DNA of 64,000 nucleotides. Source: Phoronis australis. Lineage: Eukaryota; Phoronida; Phoronidae. Made by a program: the position numbers and the translations under genes. The stretch covers positions 261,088 to 325,087 of the forward strand of contig NMRA01000061.1 of NCBI GenBank assembly GCA_002633005.1, written 5' to 3'. Within the stretch, counting starts at the first letter, position 1; the number at the start of each line of letters is the position of its first letter. This document shows positions 35,903 to 49,599 of this stretch, in pieces. Under the pieces are notes generated by a model, which did not search any database, was not told the DNA's origin, and saw only the letters and a list, made by a program, of their open reading frames with translations.

Positions 35903-36708
35903 AATGTTTCTTAGTGCTTTTAACCGACGAAACGCCAGATTCATCAAACGTCGCAGTGTTACTGCTCCCGGAGTTCTGCTAATGTTATCGTCGAGGTAAT
36001 TTCCGGAAATAGAAATGTACCCTCGTAAATAAGCCATGGCAGAAGTTTTGCCTTTTGTTTTAAGTCAGACTCTTCATTGGTTTAAGGTTTTGTTAAAAGC
36101 CTGTGACTTTTAACAGAATTCATTCAGATTTTTATAAGCTTTAACTATGTCCACGATTCTTTCACCACTGACTTCAGAGCCGGTTATTTACACGAAATGG
36201 CCTCTGCGTTTCATTCTGAGTTGCTTTCATTTAGTTTCAATTCTGTAAAATAACACCAAGATCGTCGCAGTTACCTCGAAGTAATTGTAGTATCATTAGA
36301 TTGTAACCGGCTTCAGTAAAGAAAACCATAGTCAACTATTTCGACAAAGGAGTTACATATACTTACATATCAACTATAGAAGTAGAAAGCCTTCTGTCGT
36401 GAATTTATGCCTCTTGCTCCTACGCAAAAGCAGCAACACAAAGACGAAGGTATAAACCAAGACTTTCAACATTTATCATGATAATATTGTTTCACCAAGG
36501 ACCTTTAAGCAGCTTTTACTGACAAGTGGAAAGTTCTAGTAATCAATAAAGGATTTGGAGGGCAAGAGTCCTAACAATTTGCTATCAACCCGTCCTGGAT
36601 GACCTCGCGCAAGGCAACTGTTGTCAGTCTAGGGCAGTTTTATTTTTCAGCGAATCTGACGGCAATGATTACGAAAACGCCAACGATGATCGAGGCGCTG
36701 CTGCTTCA

Positions 36709-36736
36709 GATGGTGATGATGACGATGATATTGATC

Positions 36737-36769
<33 letters not shown>

Positions 36770-36944
36770 TTGATGATGATGATGATGATGATGTTGTTGA
36801 TGATGATGATGATGATGATGATGGTTTTGATGATGATGGTGATGGTGATGGTGTTGATGATGGTGATGATGACGATGATGGTTGTGTTGGTGATGATGAT
36901 GATGGTAATGGTGATGATGATGATGATGATATTGATGATGATAT

Positions 36945-36988
<44 letters not shown>

Positions 36989-37013
36989 GTGATGGTGATG
37001 GTGATGATGATGT
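36709..37013 (+). repeat. GAT trinucleotide microsatellite, about 300 bp
   Basis: Interrupted (GAT)n with GTT and GGT variants. The Met-rich and His-rich ORFs across it are artefacts of the repeat. Confidence 0.97.
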
Positions 37014-37612
37014 TCAAAAGTAACTGTAACACCTACCGAAAATGAGGTTGGAAAACTAACAACGTGCATGCACTGGTAATGTAAAAAATGCAAAATTCAA
37101 CGTTGCTGCACTGGCAATGTAAAATATACAAAACTCAACGTAGGAGACTTATTAAAATCGACCACATTGTTGCGTACGCCTGCGGTCGCCAAGCAAGTGA
37201 TTGTTTGAACACGGAGACGTGTCTCCGAGAATGGCTGTTGGTCATGTAACATATTGTAAATTATTGGAAAATTACAAATTAATCAACCATTGTGCTAATG
37301 AAAGAAAGGTTATATAAGATGTCTCAAGCAAATTTATTAAAATCTCGTCGCAAGGTCTTTGTACTTGCGGCTCGTTCAATAACACGAGATTCCTCTAGGA
37401 AAAGCTTTAGCCGGTGGACAATGAGCTGTAGGAGAACATTTCAGCACTATTTTTCACAATGTTGCCAAGGGTGTGGAAAAGCAACAAACTTGCTGCGAAT
37501 TACATCAATCAATTGAAGCCCAGAATTGCAAAAATGTGCACATGCGTCATGTTGAAATAGCACTGTTAGAGAGAACAAGTTTTAATGAAGATAATATTTT
37601 GCACTGATGCTT

Positions 37613-39185
37613 AAAGAGGCATGGAACGCGAAAGCTCGTCAAAAACATCTTTTAAACAATACCTGAAGAAAGTCCATCTCACAACGTCTAGTACAGAGTA
37701 TTTCATTTTCCACTGTAAGGAAATTTCCAGAACAAATCACAAAATTCACGATTTTTGAAATAGGCGCGATGGAAAAACTCTGTTCTTACCACATACAGTA
37801 GTTTCTAATTTCCCTCCCATTTAAAGAGTTCCCACCATGACCCCGAGTCTTTAGTATACCTGTTGCTAAGAAAAATGCTCTGTTATCGAGGTTGTACGTA
37901 CATGTAATTGGTGGAATACCTTCTCCCCGATTGTAGTTTTTATCAGTGCGATACTGAGGAGTTGTGATGAAAGTTCGCAGAGAGCCGCCTTTCTCGGACA
38001 TGAAAATGTGCGTTTGCGGACTGGAGGCTGTAGTAACAAAAACTGGACCGAGAACGTCTCTGTGTTCAAATTTTCTGAAGATTTGGAAGTTGCATAGAGG
38101 TGACAGCGAATGTCAGTGAATGGGATTTGTCCGGGGAGCCACCATTTGTTCGGTAAATTTCAAGGAATCTTCTCTCGAGCAAACACAAATTAAAGCGTCA
38201 TTACAATAAAGGATTCGCCACCTTTTAACTGTATGTGCAAATTTTCGTAAAAAAACGAACAAAATATTTTATCTCTAGAATGAGTGATGCGAGGCACTTT
38301 TCCCCGGCCCAGATCGAGTGCTACGATACGTAGGCTTATGCATTGTGCTTAGACTGTGCTCATTCTACCATGACAATAGTGAATAACAGAGAACCAGATT
38401 TACTGGGACCTTTGTCAGTAATTATTAAGTGTCTATTTTGTGAATATTGACTACCCCGTGGTTCAATCGGTTGAGCGTCACATATGTCTGCGAAATGTCT
38501 CATGCAATTGGGTCGAGTTCATAAGGCCTCAAAGCCGACGAAAGTTCGCTAAATGGGTAATCTAATTCATTGTTTCATTCTTCAAATACTTGGGTGTGAT
38601 GCCAGTATCCACTCTCCTCTCTGTCTGCACAATAGTTGTCCAGTTCTTAATAAAAGTCGTACTCGTCTGCTGACCTGCTGTGTTCCGCCATCAGTCAAGT
38701 GACCGAGCGGCACCCAGTACATCATTTGGCGGGAAACTTGGAAATGACTAATTTGTCTTCAAAATTAAAAAGTTCACAACTATTTGACATAAAAACTGCT
38801 TATTTAGTTAGATTTTATGATATTCATTTCACAACTGAAATCTCAAAAACTAAGAAAATGCGTCAGTGGTGGACCCTTTAAGATAAATACACGCATGCTC
38901 TCACAGTCAATTGCTTGAAGTCGCTTGATGTCAAAGGTCACGTTTTTCACATAAGGGAAATGTGCTGCGTCTATGTTTTAGCATGCAAATAAGTAAACGT
39001 GTTTTTCCTTATGGGAGAAAAATCAACAAAATTTGAAAGTAAAGGAAGATACTTTGATATCAAGAGAAATTAAAAATCTTTACGAACAAGCTCTAAAAGC
39101 ACTTGGTGAGCAGGTTGGGTTCTGTTCCAGTGGCAGAGAACCACTTTCATTATTCAAATTTAATCTGTTTATCACGTTCTATTAG
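37613..39185 (+). repeat. MITE family 1, copy C, interrupted
   Basis: The left part 37613-37850 begins AAAGAGGCATGGAACGCG, and the right part about 38930-39185 carries TTTGATATCAAGAGAAATT and CAGTGGCAGAGAACCACTTT. The 1.1 kb between them is unrelated to the other copies and includes a tRNA-like block at 38462-38530, so it is probably a later insertion. Confidence 0.55.
38462..38530 (+). repeat. Weak tRNA-like block
   Basis: The A box-like TGGTTCAATCGGTTGAG is followed by a damaged B box GGGTCGAGTTC. Probably an old tRNA-derived repeat inside the insertion that splits MITE copy C. Confidence 0.3.
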
Positions 39186-41548
39186 CCAAAATGAAGCCCA
39201 GCGAGTTTCCTTCAAGTAACTTATCTACGATCAGTGTAACCACAATTACATCATGGTTTTTAGTCTAGTTTAATATAAACAACATTTAAGATGAAATCCT
39301 AAAAGGTGCCGATATTGCATCTACTTAAGAAAAAACAGCTTCACTAGTAATTTTCGTCTCTTTTACTATAAGATTGAAATATTGGGACCCTGCATTTGAC
39401 CAAAATGAACAATTCAGAGTTTAAATTAAAACTTCAATTACCTTGTAAATGTTAATCAATATTCAATTTCTGTTTTTTGCATGTCTCAATGAACATGGAA
39501 TACAACTTTGTCCTCGATATTATTTATATTTTCACGGGGCTAACCCACTATGTATCATAAACGTTACTCAGTGTCTGAGAGCAACTGTCATTTTTCCTTA
39601 AACGTGAGGCCAGGGGGAAAATGTTAACAGACGACAGGACAGAAGTTGACAATGATGAAATTTTCTGTTGAATAGGCACCCGTTTGACTCTGCTTGCGAT
39701 GAGGTGAGCATCTCTGGTAAAGTCGACGAAAACTACTGAATTCAGGATTGAGGCAAGATTTTGTCCTTCATTTCTTTATTATTTGCCTTACAATGCCTAA
39801 CGTATCACAGTGTCTTTGATAAAATATTACTACTCTTCTCATACTCATTCAGCTGAACCAGCTTGAAAACCTAAATTCATCACTTCTTTAATATAACCAA
39901 CAAGACGGTCCGGGTCCCTGTAATCAAAGGCAGTTTCATATTCTACCACTAGGTAGCGGTGTAATTTTTATAGTTTATTTTTATTGTTGTTTTAATCTAT
40001 TTCCACATTCAATGTGACTAACAGCGTTTAAATGTATCAACTGAAATGCCATTGCACACTCTAAAATTCAACATTTTGTCATTTTCACGGCAAATGGCAA
40101 ATTACACAATAATGTGCAACTTTTAAAGCGGTATCTTCTGTACATTTGAAAAGGGCACATACGAATAAGATTACTCTGTGAAGGTGACCCCCGAAACCCT
40201 TGTTTAAAACTCCTAACAGCTCAAGGCTCACTAACTACGCCTGTAACGAAGAACTGTTGTGATATCTCCAAACTTTCTAGCCTTCAGGGAACGCAGCCCT
40301 TTAATTCTATTGACAGTGGCATCATCAAAACGCCAGATGGCGCTCGTTTCCAATCACAAACTTGAACGAGATCTCGAAATTCTACTCGATACTCAGAGGA
40401 TGTGGCGTGACTGCTATGGCCGTTGTAGTTTGAGCCTATGTCGTGGACTGAGTTCAGAGATTACGAGCTGGCCCCGGTTGACTCTCCATAGAGTCAAAGT
40501 AAAAAATAGTCCTCGCAAAAACACGCGGGGTCAGATTGGGGTATTGACCTGATGTAAACTTGTTTCGTCCTACATCACCGTACGTCGGCTCTATCTACGA
40601 CTTCCCGTCTTAAGTGTCTGCTATATCACTTTCTAATCCGTTTCCTAATTCCAGTTGTGCTGAGACCGCAAGGTAAACGGATCCATTGCTATATTTAGCA
40701 AGCAGTTAACTTCGGTTGCAAGGTGAACAATCTCTTTGAGCGAATTACGAGTGGAAATTAGACAAGGCGTTGGTACGTTACGATCGCTAATTGATATTGA
40801 TATTACAATAACGAAATAAGTTAATAAAGTCTTTCTATTTATCCTATCACAGAAAATTGTGTTTTACTGGTTCACACTCTCATTAGTTTTAATTGACCTT
40901 ATTTCAGCAAATTAACCAAAACAATAGCCTCATTTATTCTTTCTCATCTATGCGCTGTGGCGAACCAATCAGAGCACAGAGAGAACGAAGACGTAGATGG
41001 CATCCAGTACAAAGATAACGAATTTCCATGTGCAAGCGTGAAAGCCAAAACAGAATGGACATGACAAACCGCAGGTCCGTAGCCAGCATTGAGCATGGGG
41101 TGGTTCGAATTTCTAGAACGGTGTACCTTTGATATTTTGCAAACGTCGACACTGTAGTTTTCGATAAGGCCCTTGACGCAGCTTAATGAGGGGGAAGTGA
41201 AATCTGTATACACAACAATGACTCACAACTCTGATGTTCCTGAGATGAGACGGAAATAGAGAAATGAGAATGCTGTGACGGTTGCTCACAAGAACGTGAC
41301 TCAAATTCGGATGTAGTGTGGTCCAGAAAGAAAGCGTTCTCGCGTTACTTCCTGCCAAAATTTCAAATCAGGCATGCCTAAACTTAGAGTGATTAGCCCC
41401 ACTACACCTAAGTACATACTCGGAAGGAAATACGAAGTTTAGTCGGAGAATGACTTGACGAAATTTTATATCTGGTTGTATTTTTGCGTGTTACTTAAAT
41501 TGCTTACATCGCTGGAAATATAGAAACACCCCAATATTTAGAATAAGG
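39186..41548. other. No gene recognised
   Basis: Short ORFs only (up to 97 codons), none with a recognisable domain. Confidence 0.45.
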
Positions 41549-41596
41549 TTCACTACTTCGAAGGTTCACAACTTCGAAGGTTCAACTCTCCGAATA
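41549..41596 (-). repeat. 16-bp unit array, left (three copies)
   Basis: Units TTCACTACTTCGAAGG, TTCACAACTTCGAAGG and TTCAACTCTCCGAATA. They are the complement of the units at 42189-42268. Confidence 0.75.
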
Positions 41597-42188
41597 TCTG
41601 AAATTTTGGAGTTAGGTGTATTTTTTGTACTCTTACATGCAAAAATAAACAATACTTCGATTACTAGATGCACTGAGTGGTTTACCTATACCGAAAACAA
41701 CGCCCGGGTACTAAAAATTAACACTTTGGATTTCATGCGCATGCGAAATTGCCGCATGTCTTACTATACGAATACGGAAAAATGAGTAGGTACTTGCATT
41801 TTTATAAGAATATGAAGTAGGAATATTGATAAAATATAAGCCACGATACATTCATCAAATCCATGTCAAGATCGCATCGCAGCACGACTGAAAAGTTAAG
41901 TGCCCCTGCTCTTCAACCTCACCCAAGTGAACCACGCGCACGGCAGGGTAGAAACTAAAGGTAGTCAATAGCCCACCTTGTCCCTGCCAGTCTTCACGAA
42001 GTCAGAGTGTCCCATTAGGTCTTCTTAAATTTAAAACCGGTTGGTCGCCGCATCCCTGCCGACCCGTCCCCAAGATGTTGTCCAGCACTTGAGAATGAGT
42101 CGTGAGCAGACAATCAGAGTTATAATGAATTGTCGGAATTCTGGTTTCGGAATTGTGGAAATTTGAAGGAATGAATGAAGGTTGCAAA

Positions 42189-42268
42189 CCTTCGAAGTAC
42201 TGAACCTTTGGAGTAGAGGACTTTCGAAGCAGGGGACTTTCGGAGTAGTGAACCTTTGGCATAGTGAC
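42189..42268 (+). repeat. 16-bp unit array, right (five copies)
   Basis: Five degenerate 16-mers in register starting CCTTCGAAGTACTGAA. It faces the left array at 41549-41596 with about 590 bp between. Confidence 0.75.
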
Positions 42269-44244
42269 ATGTAATCTTGGAAATCTTTTCCATCAAGTTT
42301 GTTGCTCGTATGAAGTCTGCCGGGATGTGTACCATTGACACTCATTGACGAGAGAGCACTTTCTTCATTGACCAAAGTTGAGGTCTAGGCCTAGTACTTT
42401 CTCGAATAAAGTGAACATGCAACAATCTTGTTATTGTTGTTCACCTATATCGTATCTTTAACGAATATGCTAGGACTGGACCTTTTCCGCGAGGAACGGG
42501 GTTCGATCGAACCCCCCGAACCCCCCGCCGTGGTTACGGGCCTGCAAACCACACATATTTTTGATATAGTTACATTTAGATTCAGTCATGAACAAGCACC
42601 ATAGTCTCTGCTCAAATATTTTATCTTTCCCTGTAAAGCTGGACCATCGCAAATATGGCCGGGGTACGATGAAGTCCGGTGGCAACTGACAAAATGGCGA
42701 CTTTGTCCCACCTTTCTGCTCTCTTTGGAAACGTGCAAGCGGTCAATACCATAGGTGTTTAATATTGACTGATCAAGTTGTGCTCAGTGTTACCTAAAAG
42801 TAGGTAATTATGTCACTGTGGACGCTCCAGGCGTTAGTACAAAGTTACTCATTTCAAAATACGGCGGAATAACATCGAATGAAACATGCATATCAATACA
42901 CTCAGTTATAATTAACAAATATCATGACTCTGGGGACAATTTATTCAACATTTAGATGTCCATGAAGGCGGTTCCCTCGAACTTCGGTGGGATTTTGAGG
43001 AAGTTACGCGAAACAACATCTGTCGACGATGTCCACGGGACACATATATAAATTCTTCCGGTTATCTTCACATCCTATAACTTTTGGAAGAGTCACGGCC
43101 AGGCCACGCGCTTCGCTCAGTCTCGCGCTTATTGTTGCCTAACTCGCGTAATGTCATTTGAAATGTCAGAGATTCGGCTACAATTTAAATATGTTATGTC
43201 TCATTAAAATAGTGAAAATTTAGATTTGTAGCAAGCGCCACCTGAAGAACTGTGTATACAATTATGATCAGGAAAAGAAACAATTTATAAATAAAAGGAG
43301 GTTTTCAGTAAAGAAAACAAGTGTGAACATATAAAGAACCCTAGCAGTATTACTCAATCGTTATTTGACAGTCAGGAAATAAACAATAATAAAAACTGTG
43401 CCTTGTTTTATCCGGGGTAACGATGACATATTACCATACTCATTTGCGTAAAAATAGTCTCGCAAAACGATCGGATGGTTTCCGGCACACTGAAAGTCCG
43501 GGGTTGTTTGAAACCTCAGTCCTTTCATTCACCGTGTCGCCATAAACGACGATTACATATGGTAGAAAGATGCTGGGGAAAACGAAGACAAAGCGTAGTT
43601 TTGATCCCGAGAATTGTGTGTCTGCATGCATAGGGATACAACCGTTAAGAACGAATGCTACTAGTCGCCTCACGCCTCTGTGACTTCGTGTTCTTTTGCG
43701 TTGTTTGTGTCGCAGTTGAAAGTGGAGCATGGTTGACTTCTGGTTCTGTTACATACAACGAATGTCATGTTCAGGGCTGCAAATTCAGATGACATTCCTC
43801 GTTAATGTTGAAATAACGAAAGACGCTTTGGGGTGTAGATTGTATTGACCAAAAACAAGTTTTCACCGAATAATTATCCGAAGTCCTTGAGATTTTCACG
43901 TCGCGACACGGCTAAGTGGATTTCGCTGATATTTTTTATCAATCTCAAAAACAGGAATTTTGATATAAAGGCCTAATTTTTGCGTAATGTAACAAAGACG
44001 AATACGACTTCTATTTTTACAAAAATACCTTAGGTTTTGCAAGTTGATTTGTCATAGAAATCAAACAAAGAGATTAATCGAAAGTTACTAGTAGCGTTGT
44101 CTAGGTAGTGGTGGGTGAAGTTTCCATTAAAGTTTTCGTTATTTTGCTATGAATGTACCATGAATTTTGACTTAAAAAGGTGTTGACGTAATAATAATGA
44201 CACATAAATACAAAACATGTGTTCACGAAAACAACAACGGTTTT
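42269..44244. other. No gene recognised
   Basis: One GC-rich patch (GGGGTTCGATCGAACCCC palindrome at 42498-42515) and otherwise unique AT-rich DNA. Confidence 0.4.
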
Positions 44245-44296
44245 AAAACTTGACATGTTTCGGTGTCATTTATTAAACACCATCCTCAGAAGTCAT
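44245..44296 (-). ncRNA. Hammerhead ribozyme motif, type I with minimal stem III
   Basis: On the minus strand: stem I strand ATGACTT, core CTGAGGA (44289-44283), stem II GGTGT/ACACC around a 10-nt loop, core GAAA (44261-44258), a two-base-pair stem III closed by AT, cleavage triplet GTC (44254-44252), then AAGTTTT pairing back with stem I. Core bases fit CUGANGA and GAAA. One unpaired T precedes stem II. Such ribozymes are known in Penelope-like elements, and the GIY-YIG fragment upstream supports this reading. Cleavage is predicted between 44252 and 44251. Confidence 0.72.
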
Positions 44297-44374
44297 AATA
44301 CAGTGGCCACCTAGCTAAGCCCAGCAACAAGTAATGAAGCACAGATACAGTCAGTTACAGGGAGTGACAATGAA

Positions 44375-44939
44375 CTAGACCAACAATGACAACCTGTGGT
44401 GTGTCAGTTGCCTATTGATATTGGGCTTGCACCAACTGATATGTAAAGCCTCACGAATTTTAAGCTCCTTTGTTGTTACTGCCTGGTCTATTATTGCAAA
44501 GTCATTGAAAGAGCACTGCTGATAACAATGATTGGAGCTCTGCAGGTGAATATTTACATGTGAATTACTGTCAGAATTTAGATGTTCCTTGGTCCTGGTT
44601 TTCAAATGGCGAACAGTTTCGCCTATATAACTGGAGCCACATCCGGCACAGATAAATGTGTATACTACCTTGGACGGTAGATCCGGTAGATCCATAGAAA
44701 TTTTGTCCTTAGGGTTTAAATTCGACAGTTTTAGAGACTTGAATGTTAATACAACTCTTAAGTTCACACAGTAATCATTCACCAATCTGTTGAGTTTCCG
44801 TTGAGCAATTTTGGCGTAAAACCCAACATAGGGTATTTTAAAGTACCTTGTAGTTAGTTTTGTCTACGGGATGAACATCATCAGGGTTACGTTGGAGTCT
44901 TGCTTTCAGTACCCTATTGACTAATTCTAGGGGAGCCAT
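44375..44939 (-). pseudogene. Penelope-like retroelement, C-terminal GIY-YIG endonuclease fragment
   Basis: The reading frame runs from 44939 downward, is broken by one extra base near 44843 (LKIPYVG region) and then is open to TAG at 44375. The zinc-finger-like FICAGCGSSYIGET gives the GIY-YIG core with a following RHLKTRTKEHL. The later EALHISWCKPNINRQ is typical of the C-terminus of Penelope-like elements. The upstream reverse transcriptase is missing, so this is a 5'-truncated dead copy. A hammerhead ribozyme motif follows 80 bp downstream on the same strand, as expected for the element's terminal repeat. Confidence 0.82.
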
Positions 44940-46002
44940 TCTTTTGCAAATTCGTTGTAAGTTCTTTGATATTAGAATCAAACCCCCCTCCCGACCTCCC
45001 CCCATTCGGTGCTACGCGCATCTACAATCGTGTTTTGCGCAAATGCTTACAGCCGGACAAAATGTTGCCCCCCCTTGTGATATCCTAAATCCGCCACTGA
45101 GCGAGAGCGTGAGCTGTGCGACCTTCAGAATCCCATGGTTCGCGTTCGCGTTTAGCGTGTATCCTCACTTTGCGGTTATGATCGTGCGCAGTGAAAAAGT
45201 TAACGGCGGCCAAAAAGTGGAGTCGCAATTCCTCGCCAAAGTCGTCTTAATATCAGCATGCTTCATCCAAGGAGTATGTATAGAACCAGAAAGGATCCCT
45301 GAAAAAATAATCGCTGTTTAAGTGACATTTTAAGTCTGCCTCTTATTCGGTGACCAGATTTGGACTACCGCCCGTATAAAGTACATAAAAATCAGTGAGC
45401 TAGTGCCGAGAATTGGGACGGTATTCTAGCGGCCCTAGACACAAGCTAGCAGATCGCGAGGAGCTACATGTTGCTTAACACAGAACTGAGTTTAAGTTTT
45501 CCAAACGATGGCAATGTTCATGTGAGTACAACCCTACTTGAGTCAAATCTTTGGAATGTTCTAGCACGAGGGACTTCGTCTTTCCTGTGACAGAACACGG
45601 CTGTACATATCGAAGTTTAGTAGTGCCAAAGATACTATATCCACCGGACGGCCCACTGCAGTCATCCGTTTTTGTTATGTTGTATGAGCGCCCTCCAGAA
45701 GGTGGCGCTACGTGTAACGCTGTGACATATTTAGGTCATAAGTCGGAAATCTTAGTAGTATAAAATCTTTGGTAGTGCTAAGCACTAGTTTACGATAGGT
45801 GGCGCTAGAGTACGTTATTGTCTTGGAAATAACATGACCAACCGAATCTCCTAAAAATTTTAACTTTTCTCTTTTTGTCCAAAGTCACGATTTTATAGGC
45901 ACATTTTGATAAATAATGAAACAACTGCATATATCAAGGTATGTTTTAACAATTTCAGTAAAATATGACTTAAATGCACAAATGAATGTAAGTAACATAA
46001 AC

Positions 46003-46180
46003 GCCGCTTAAATTTAAGAATATCTGTACAAGCTTTAAAAGTCGCCACTCCTACTCGGGCTTAAAATTAAGCACAAGTGTACGTATTATAAATCCCGCTT
46101 ATATTTAAGCGTATCTGTCCAACTTCTAAAATCGCCTGGCTTACATCTAAGCACTTTTGTACAGATTTTAGATCCCGCTA
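46003..46180 (+). repeat. Degenerate 80-90 bp tandem repeat, two copies
   Basis: Copies begin GCCGCTTAAATTTAAG (46003) and CCCGCTTATATTTAAGCG (46093), and a third start appears at 46173. Each has short inverted CTTA/TAAG pairs. Confidence 0.55.
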
Positions 46181-46719
46181 TTCTTTTCACGAACAAAATA
46201 TACTATATAGTTATATATAAATTTAAAACTACAAATCATTGTACCAAAATCAAAGCAAGGCCATTTTCACAACGCAACTGGTATCGCAAATTTGTCCATG
46301 CTATGATACGATTATGTTCATCTTGCTACAATGAGAGTACATAGCCATTATTAATTCAAGCAATGTTTCTAGAGTAAAACGAGTTTGATAGGATTGTGCA
46401 ATTAGAAGTATTTGTATATTTGCATATACGCAATATATTGACAGGGCATGCACCTTTAAACAAAATTATATAATAATAACATATATAATTATTACTACCA
46501 CATCACTTCCTGGAAATGAGTTGTTCACAATTTCTCAGGAAGTAACAGTTATGGGTATTTTATTCTTTTGCTTAAGTGAGTTTTTATTAATTATTTTTCA
46601 GAAATATTCATATGAAGCGTAAGACCAACGTTCTATCTCCAACCAGATACTGTAATCATGTCTCCTTGAAAACACAATTTTGACTTCAGTGTGTGGTTTC
46701 TTATAATGCGGTACCTTAT

Positions 46720-46875
46720 TAATAACTAAGACAGTTAAATCGCTACAACGAGATAAGTAAACCGTCATAGTTAATCAGACATGATAATGAGGTAGTTACA
46801 AGAAGATAGCAAATTGCTATAACGAGATAGATAAGTCGTTATAACCATACACTTAATTCGTTATAACGAGATAAT
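46720..46875. repeat. AT-rich stretch with repeated TATAACGAGATA motif
   Basis: CTACAACGAGATA, CTATAACGAGATA and GTTATAACGAGATA recur at irregular spacing with inverted CGTTATAAC. No coding signal. It may be a decayed MITE. Confidence 0.35.
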
Positions 46876-46996
46876 CGCCGACATTTTATTTTTCGATTGG
46901 CTCTAATGCTCTTCCATAAGATCGAGAACCAAAGGCTACATTTTAACGTACAGCGCAAAATTGTTTTTCTATGAGGGACATAGATTTGCTGCACTA

Positions 46997-47199
46997 TGTT
47001 TGTATGTATGTATGTATGTATGTATGTATGTATGTATGTATGTATGTATGTATGTATGTATGTATGTATGTATGTATGTATGTATTTATGTATGTATGTA
47101 TGCGTGAATATCTGTGTGTGTGTATGTATGTATACATGAATGTGTGTTCGTGTGTGTATGTATGTATGTGTGTGAGTTTGTATGTATGTATGTATGTAT
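46997..47199 (+). repeat. TGTA tetranucleotide microsatellite, about 200 bp
   Basis: Nearly pure (TGTA)n to about 47100, then degenerate. The Tyr/Met/Cys/Val and Tyr/Ile/His/Thr ORFs over it are repeat artefacts. Confidence 0.97.
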
Positions 47200-47209
47200 A
47201 GAAGCGTGA

Positions 47210-49599
47210 GTGTGTTCTTACAGGTTTGCATACATGTGTGTTTTTATGTTTACTTTGTGGAGTCTATACTAACAAAATGCATAATTAACTTTATCTACAT
47301 CTACAGATATCTTTCTGCTACTATTTCTATTCCTTCATCTATCTTTAAAACAATCGATCTCAAATTCCCAATTAGCCTAATTTAAATTTTTGATGAACTA
47401 CGAAAACATGTCAAGAGAACAATTACTTATTCCGCTAGACGTGACTAACTCCTCCAGGCTTATCAATTTGTTAGGCACCTTTTGACAGAAAAATGAGTTC
47501 GTTGCGTATGAAAGTCTTTTGAAATGTTTATCGCAGAGAGCAAGTTTGCGAGACGCACAGCAGGTTTATTAACCCAAGCCTTGATGTTTTACAACGTAAA
47601 ATTCATTTTACGAGGCATCTTCTAAGACTCACTTTTACACAGATAAAAGAAAAGAACGTGTTTATTGGTTGTTGCTGCGATGTCGTGTAATTGACTGGAA
47701 AAGATAATTTGACACAGAACATTCTTTGAAGTTTCTTCTGCCACCAGCTCCTTTGGTAATCAAGAAATAAACGAGACAGCGTAAAAGTAGTTTTTAACAT
47801 GATTAGGTCAAGTGACGCGTACCAGCACAACATAACCACCAACTTTTGTTTAACAAAAGTTGAACCTATACTTAACCTCAAAATGATCTATTTACACTGA
47901 TTATCTAAAACCTGTACTATATATGGATTATAGTATACTCAGAAACGATTTTACGGGAGATCATGACGTAGTGATATAGTCTTGTAATACCAAAACCAAG
48001 TTAATAGTTGACATCAGCAAGTTTGTGGTCCAAAGCGTACCATATTAGTTAAATCCTTGTTTTTAACATTTCTGATTGTTTCTGAATTGTTTGTAATTAA
48101 AACGCTATAATAGAACGCAAGGTAACGGGGATCTTCTGTACGCAGACCAAAGATCAAGATTCGTTTTCAGATAATGTATAACATGGACAGAGTTCGGTTT
48201 AAATTGAATTTCAATCGTCTTATTCGCGCGACCGGGGGTCAGCAACTTGGACCAAGTTGAAACTAAGATCGTTTCTTATAGGCGTGCTCGGCGGTGACCC
48301 TGAAGCTGTTTAGAGCGCTTTAGTCCACAGGCCCGATAGAAATTGTGCGTTTGAGTCCCCCGATGATTGGAAAGTGCCCCTGGTGGTCAACAATTCGCGT
48401 TTGGTCGTCCACTTGGGTATTTCTGTCTACGCCACCTGCTTGTGCACCGAGGCCCTATTTGTGCGAGGTATAAATGGATTTTAAGTCAAAGCTATTCTGA
48501 TGCATAATCGTCTTCATATTCTGAATGCGAAAACAAACCCGCGTAATTCCGTCGAAACTTCGGTACATTTCAATTTAGACCACTTGCAGATACAAAATTG
48601 GTCTCAACGCGTTTGCTTCTAAGACGGGAAGAGATTTTTGTTCGTTCAAAGTACCCCGATCAGACTACATTCGGCGCATAAAATGACAACCCGTGACTTG
48701 CTCAGCTAGGTCTCAAACAAAGACTTACTAAAAGTAGCAATTTCATACCAGCTTCATAACGGTATTTATAATATACGAGACGGTTTGGGTGCTGTGTGTA
48801 CCTGCATTCGCTTTTATTGCCAACGTGACATCAGCACGCGCATATCAATCATTTTTAAACGGAGCTTTTGACAGATCAGGATCTGGTTTAACGACCCCAA
48901 AGAAAACGGGTTAACAATCAGCGGGTGGAATAAAACGAGCGTTAACCCGCTATGGCTTTGTTCCAATCACTTTCGTCTCTTTGTAAACAGACATTAACGT
49001 CGCAGTTTTCGAGTGGATTATAAAAAATCCGAGTCTATTTTTACAACACACCTCGAGGGTTTGTGACTAACAGGTGCTTGAGGTTTCACTTAAGAACCGC
49101 GTGAAATAAAATGAGAGATTGCCCCAGTGAAATCATAGACTGATGCCTTAAATGTATCAAGACAACAAGCAAAAAATAATCTCAATCAAATTACGAACAC
49201 TACAGGAACACAAGTAATAAAACGTTAATAAGTACAATAAACACATTAAACTTAGCTTGTAGTTTTATTTCCTGGGGATTAGAAAGGTAAAAGCAACGAG
49301 TGTTTTTGATCGGATTGAAGGTTGGCAAATTATTCAAATCAATATCCAAATGTAACTAAAAACCTCCGTTTGAACTCCTCTTTAATGCATCACCTTACAA
49401 CCGATTTCCCCGACAACTATATCAGTCGAAAGGTCTACTAACGCTTTTTATGAAATACAATGATCATAAATGAGTGGCATTTGAACTTTACTGTTTGGTG
49501 AAAAACAGAAAATTCCAACAAAAAATTTGATTTTATTCTATTTTACTCAATAAATCTTAAAAAATGTGAAGCACCTGACTTCTGTAACAAAAATTGGAC
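47210..49599. other. No gene recognised
   Basis: Intergenic DNA downstream of the phosphatase gene. No domain or repeat was identified. Confidence 0.45.

Noticed and set aside
36599-37093. Long Met-rich, His-rich and Ile-rich ORFs in several frames
   Set aside because: They are translations of an imperfect GAT microsatellite. No start context, domain or splice evidence.
46839-47231. ORFs with repeated YVCM or THIH runs
   Set aside because: They come from a TGTA tetranucleotide repeat.
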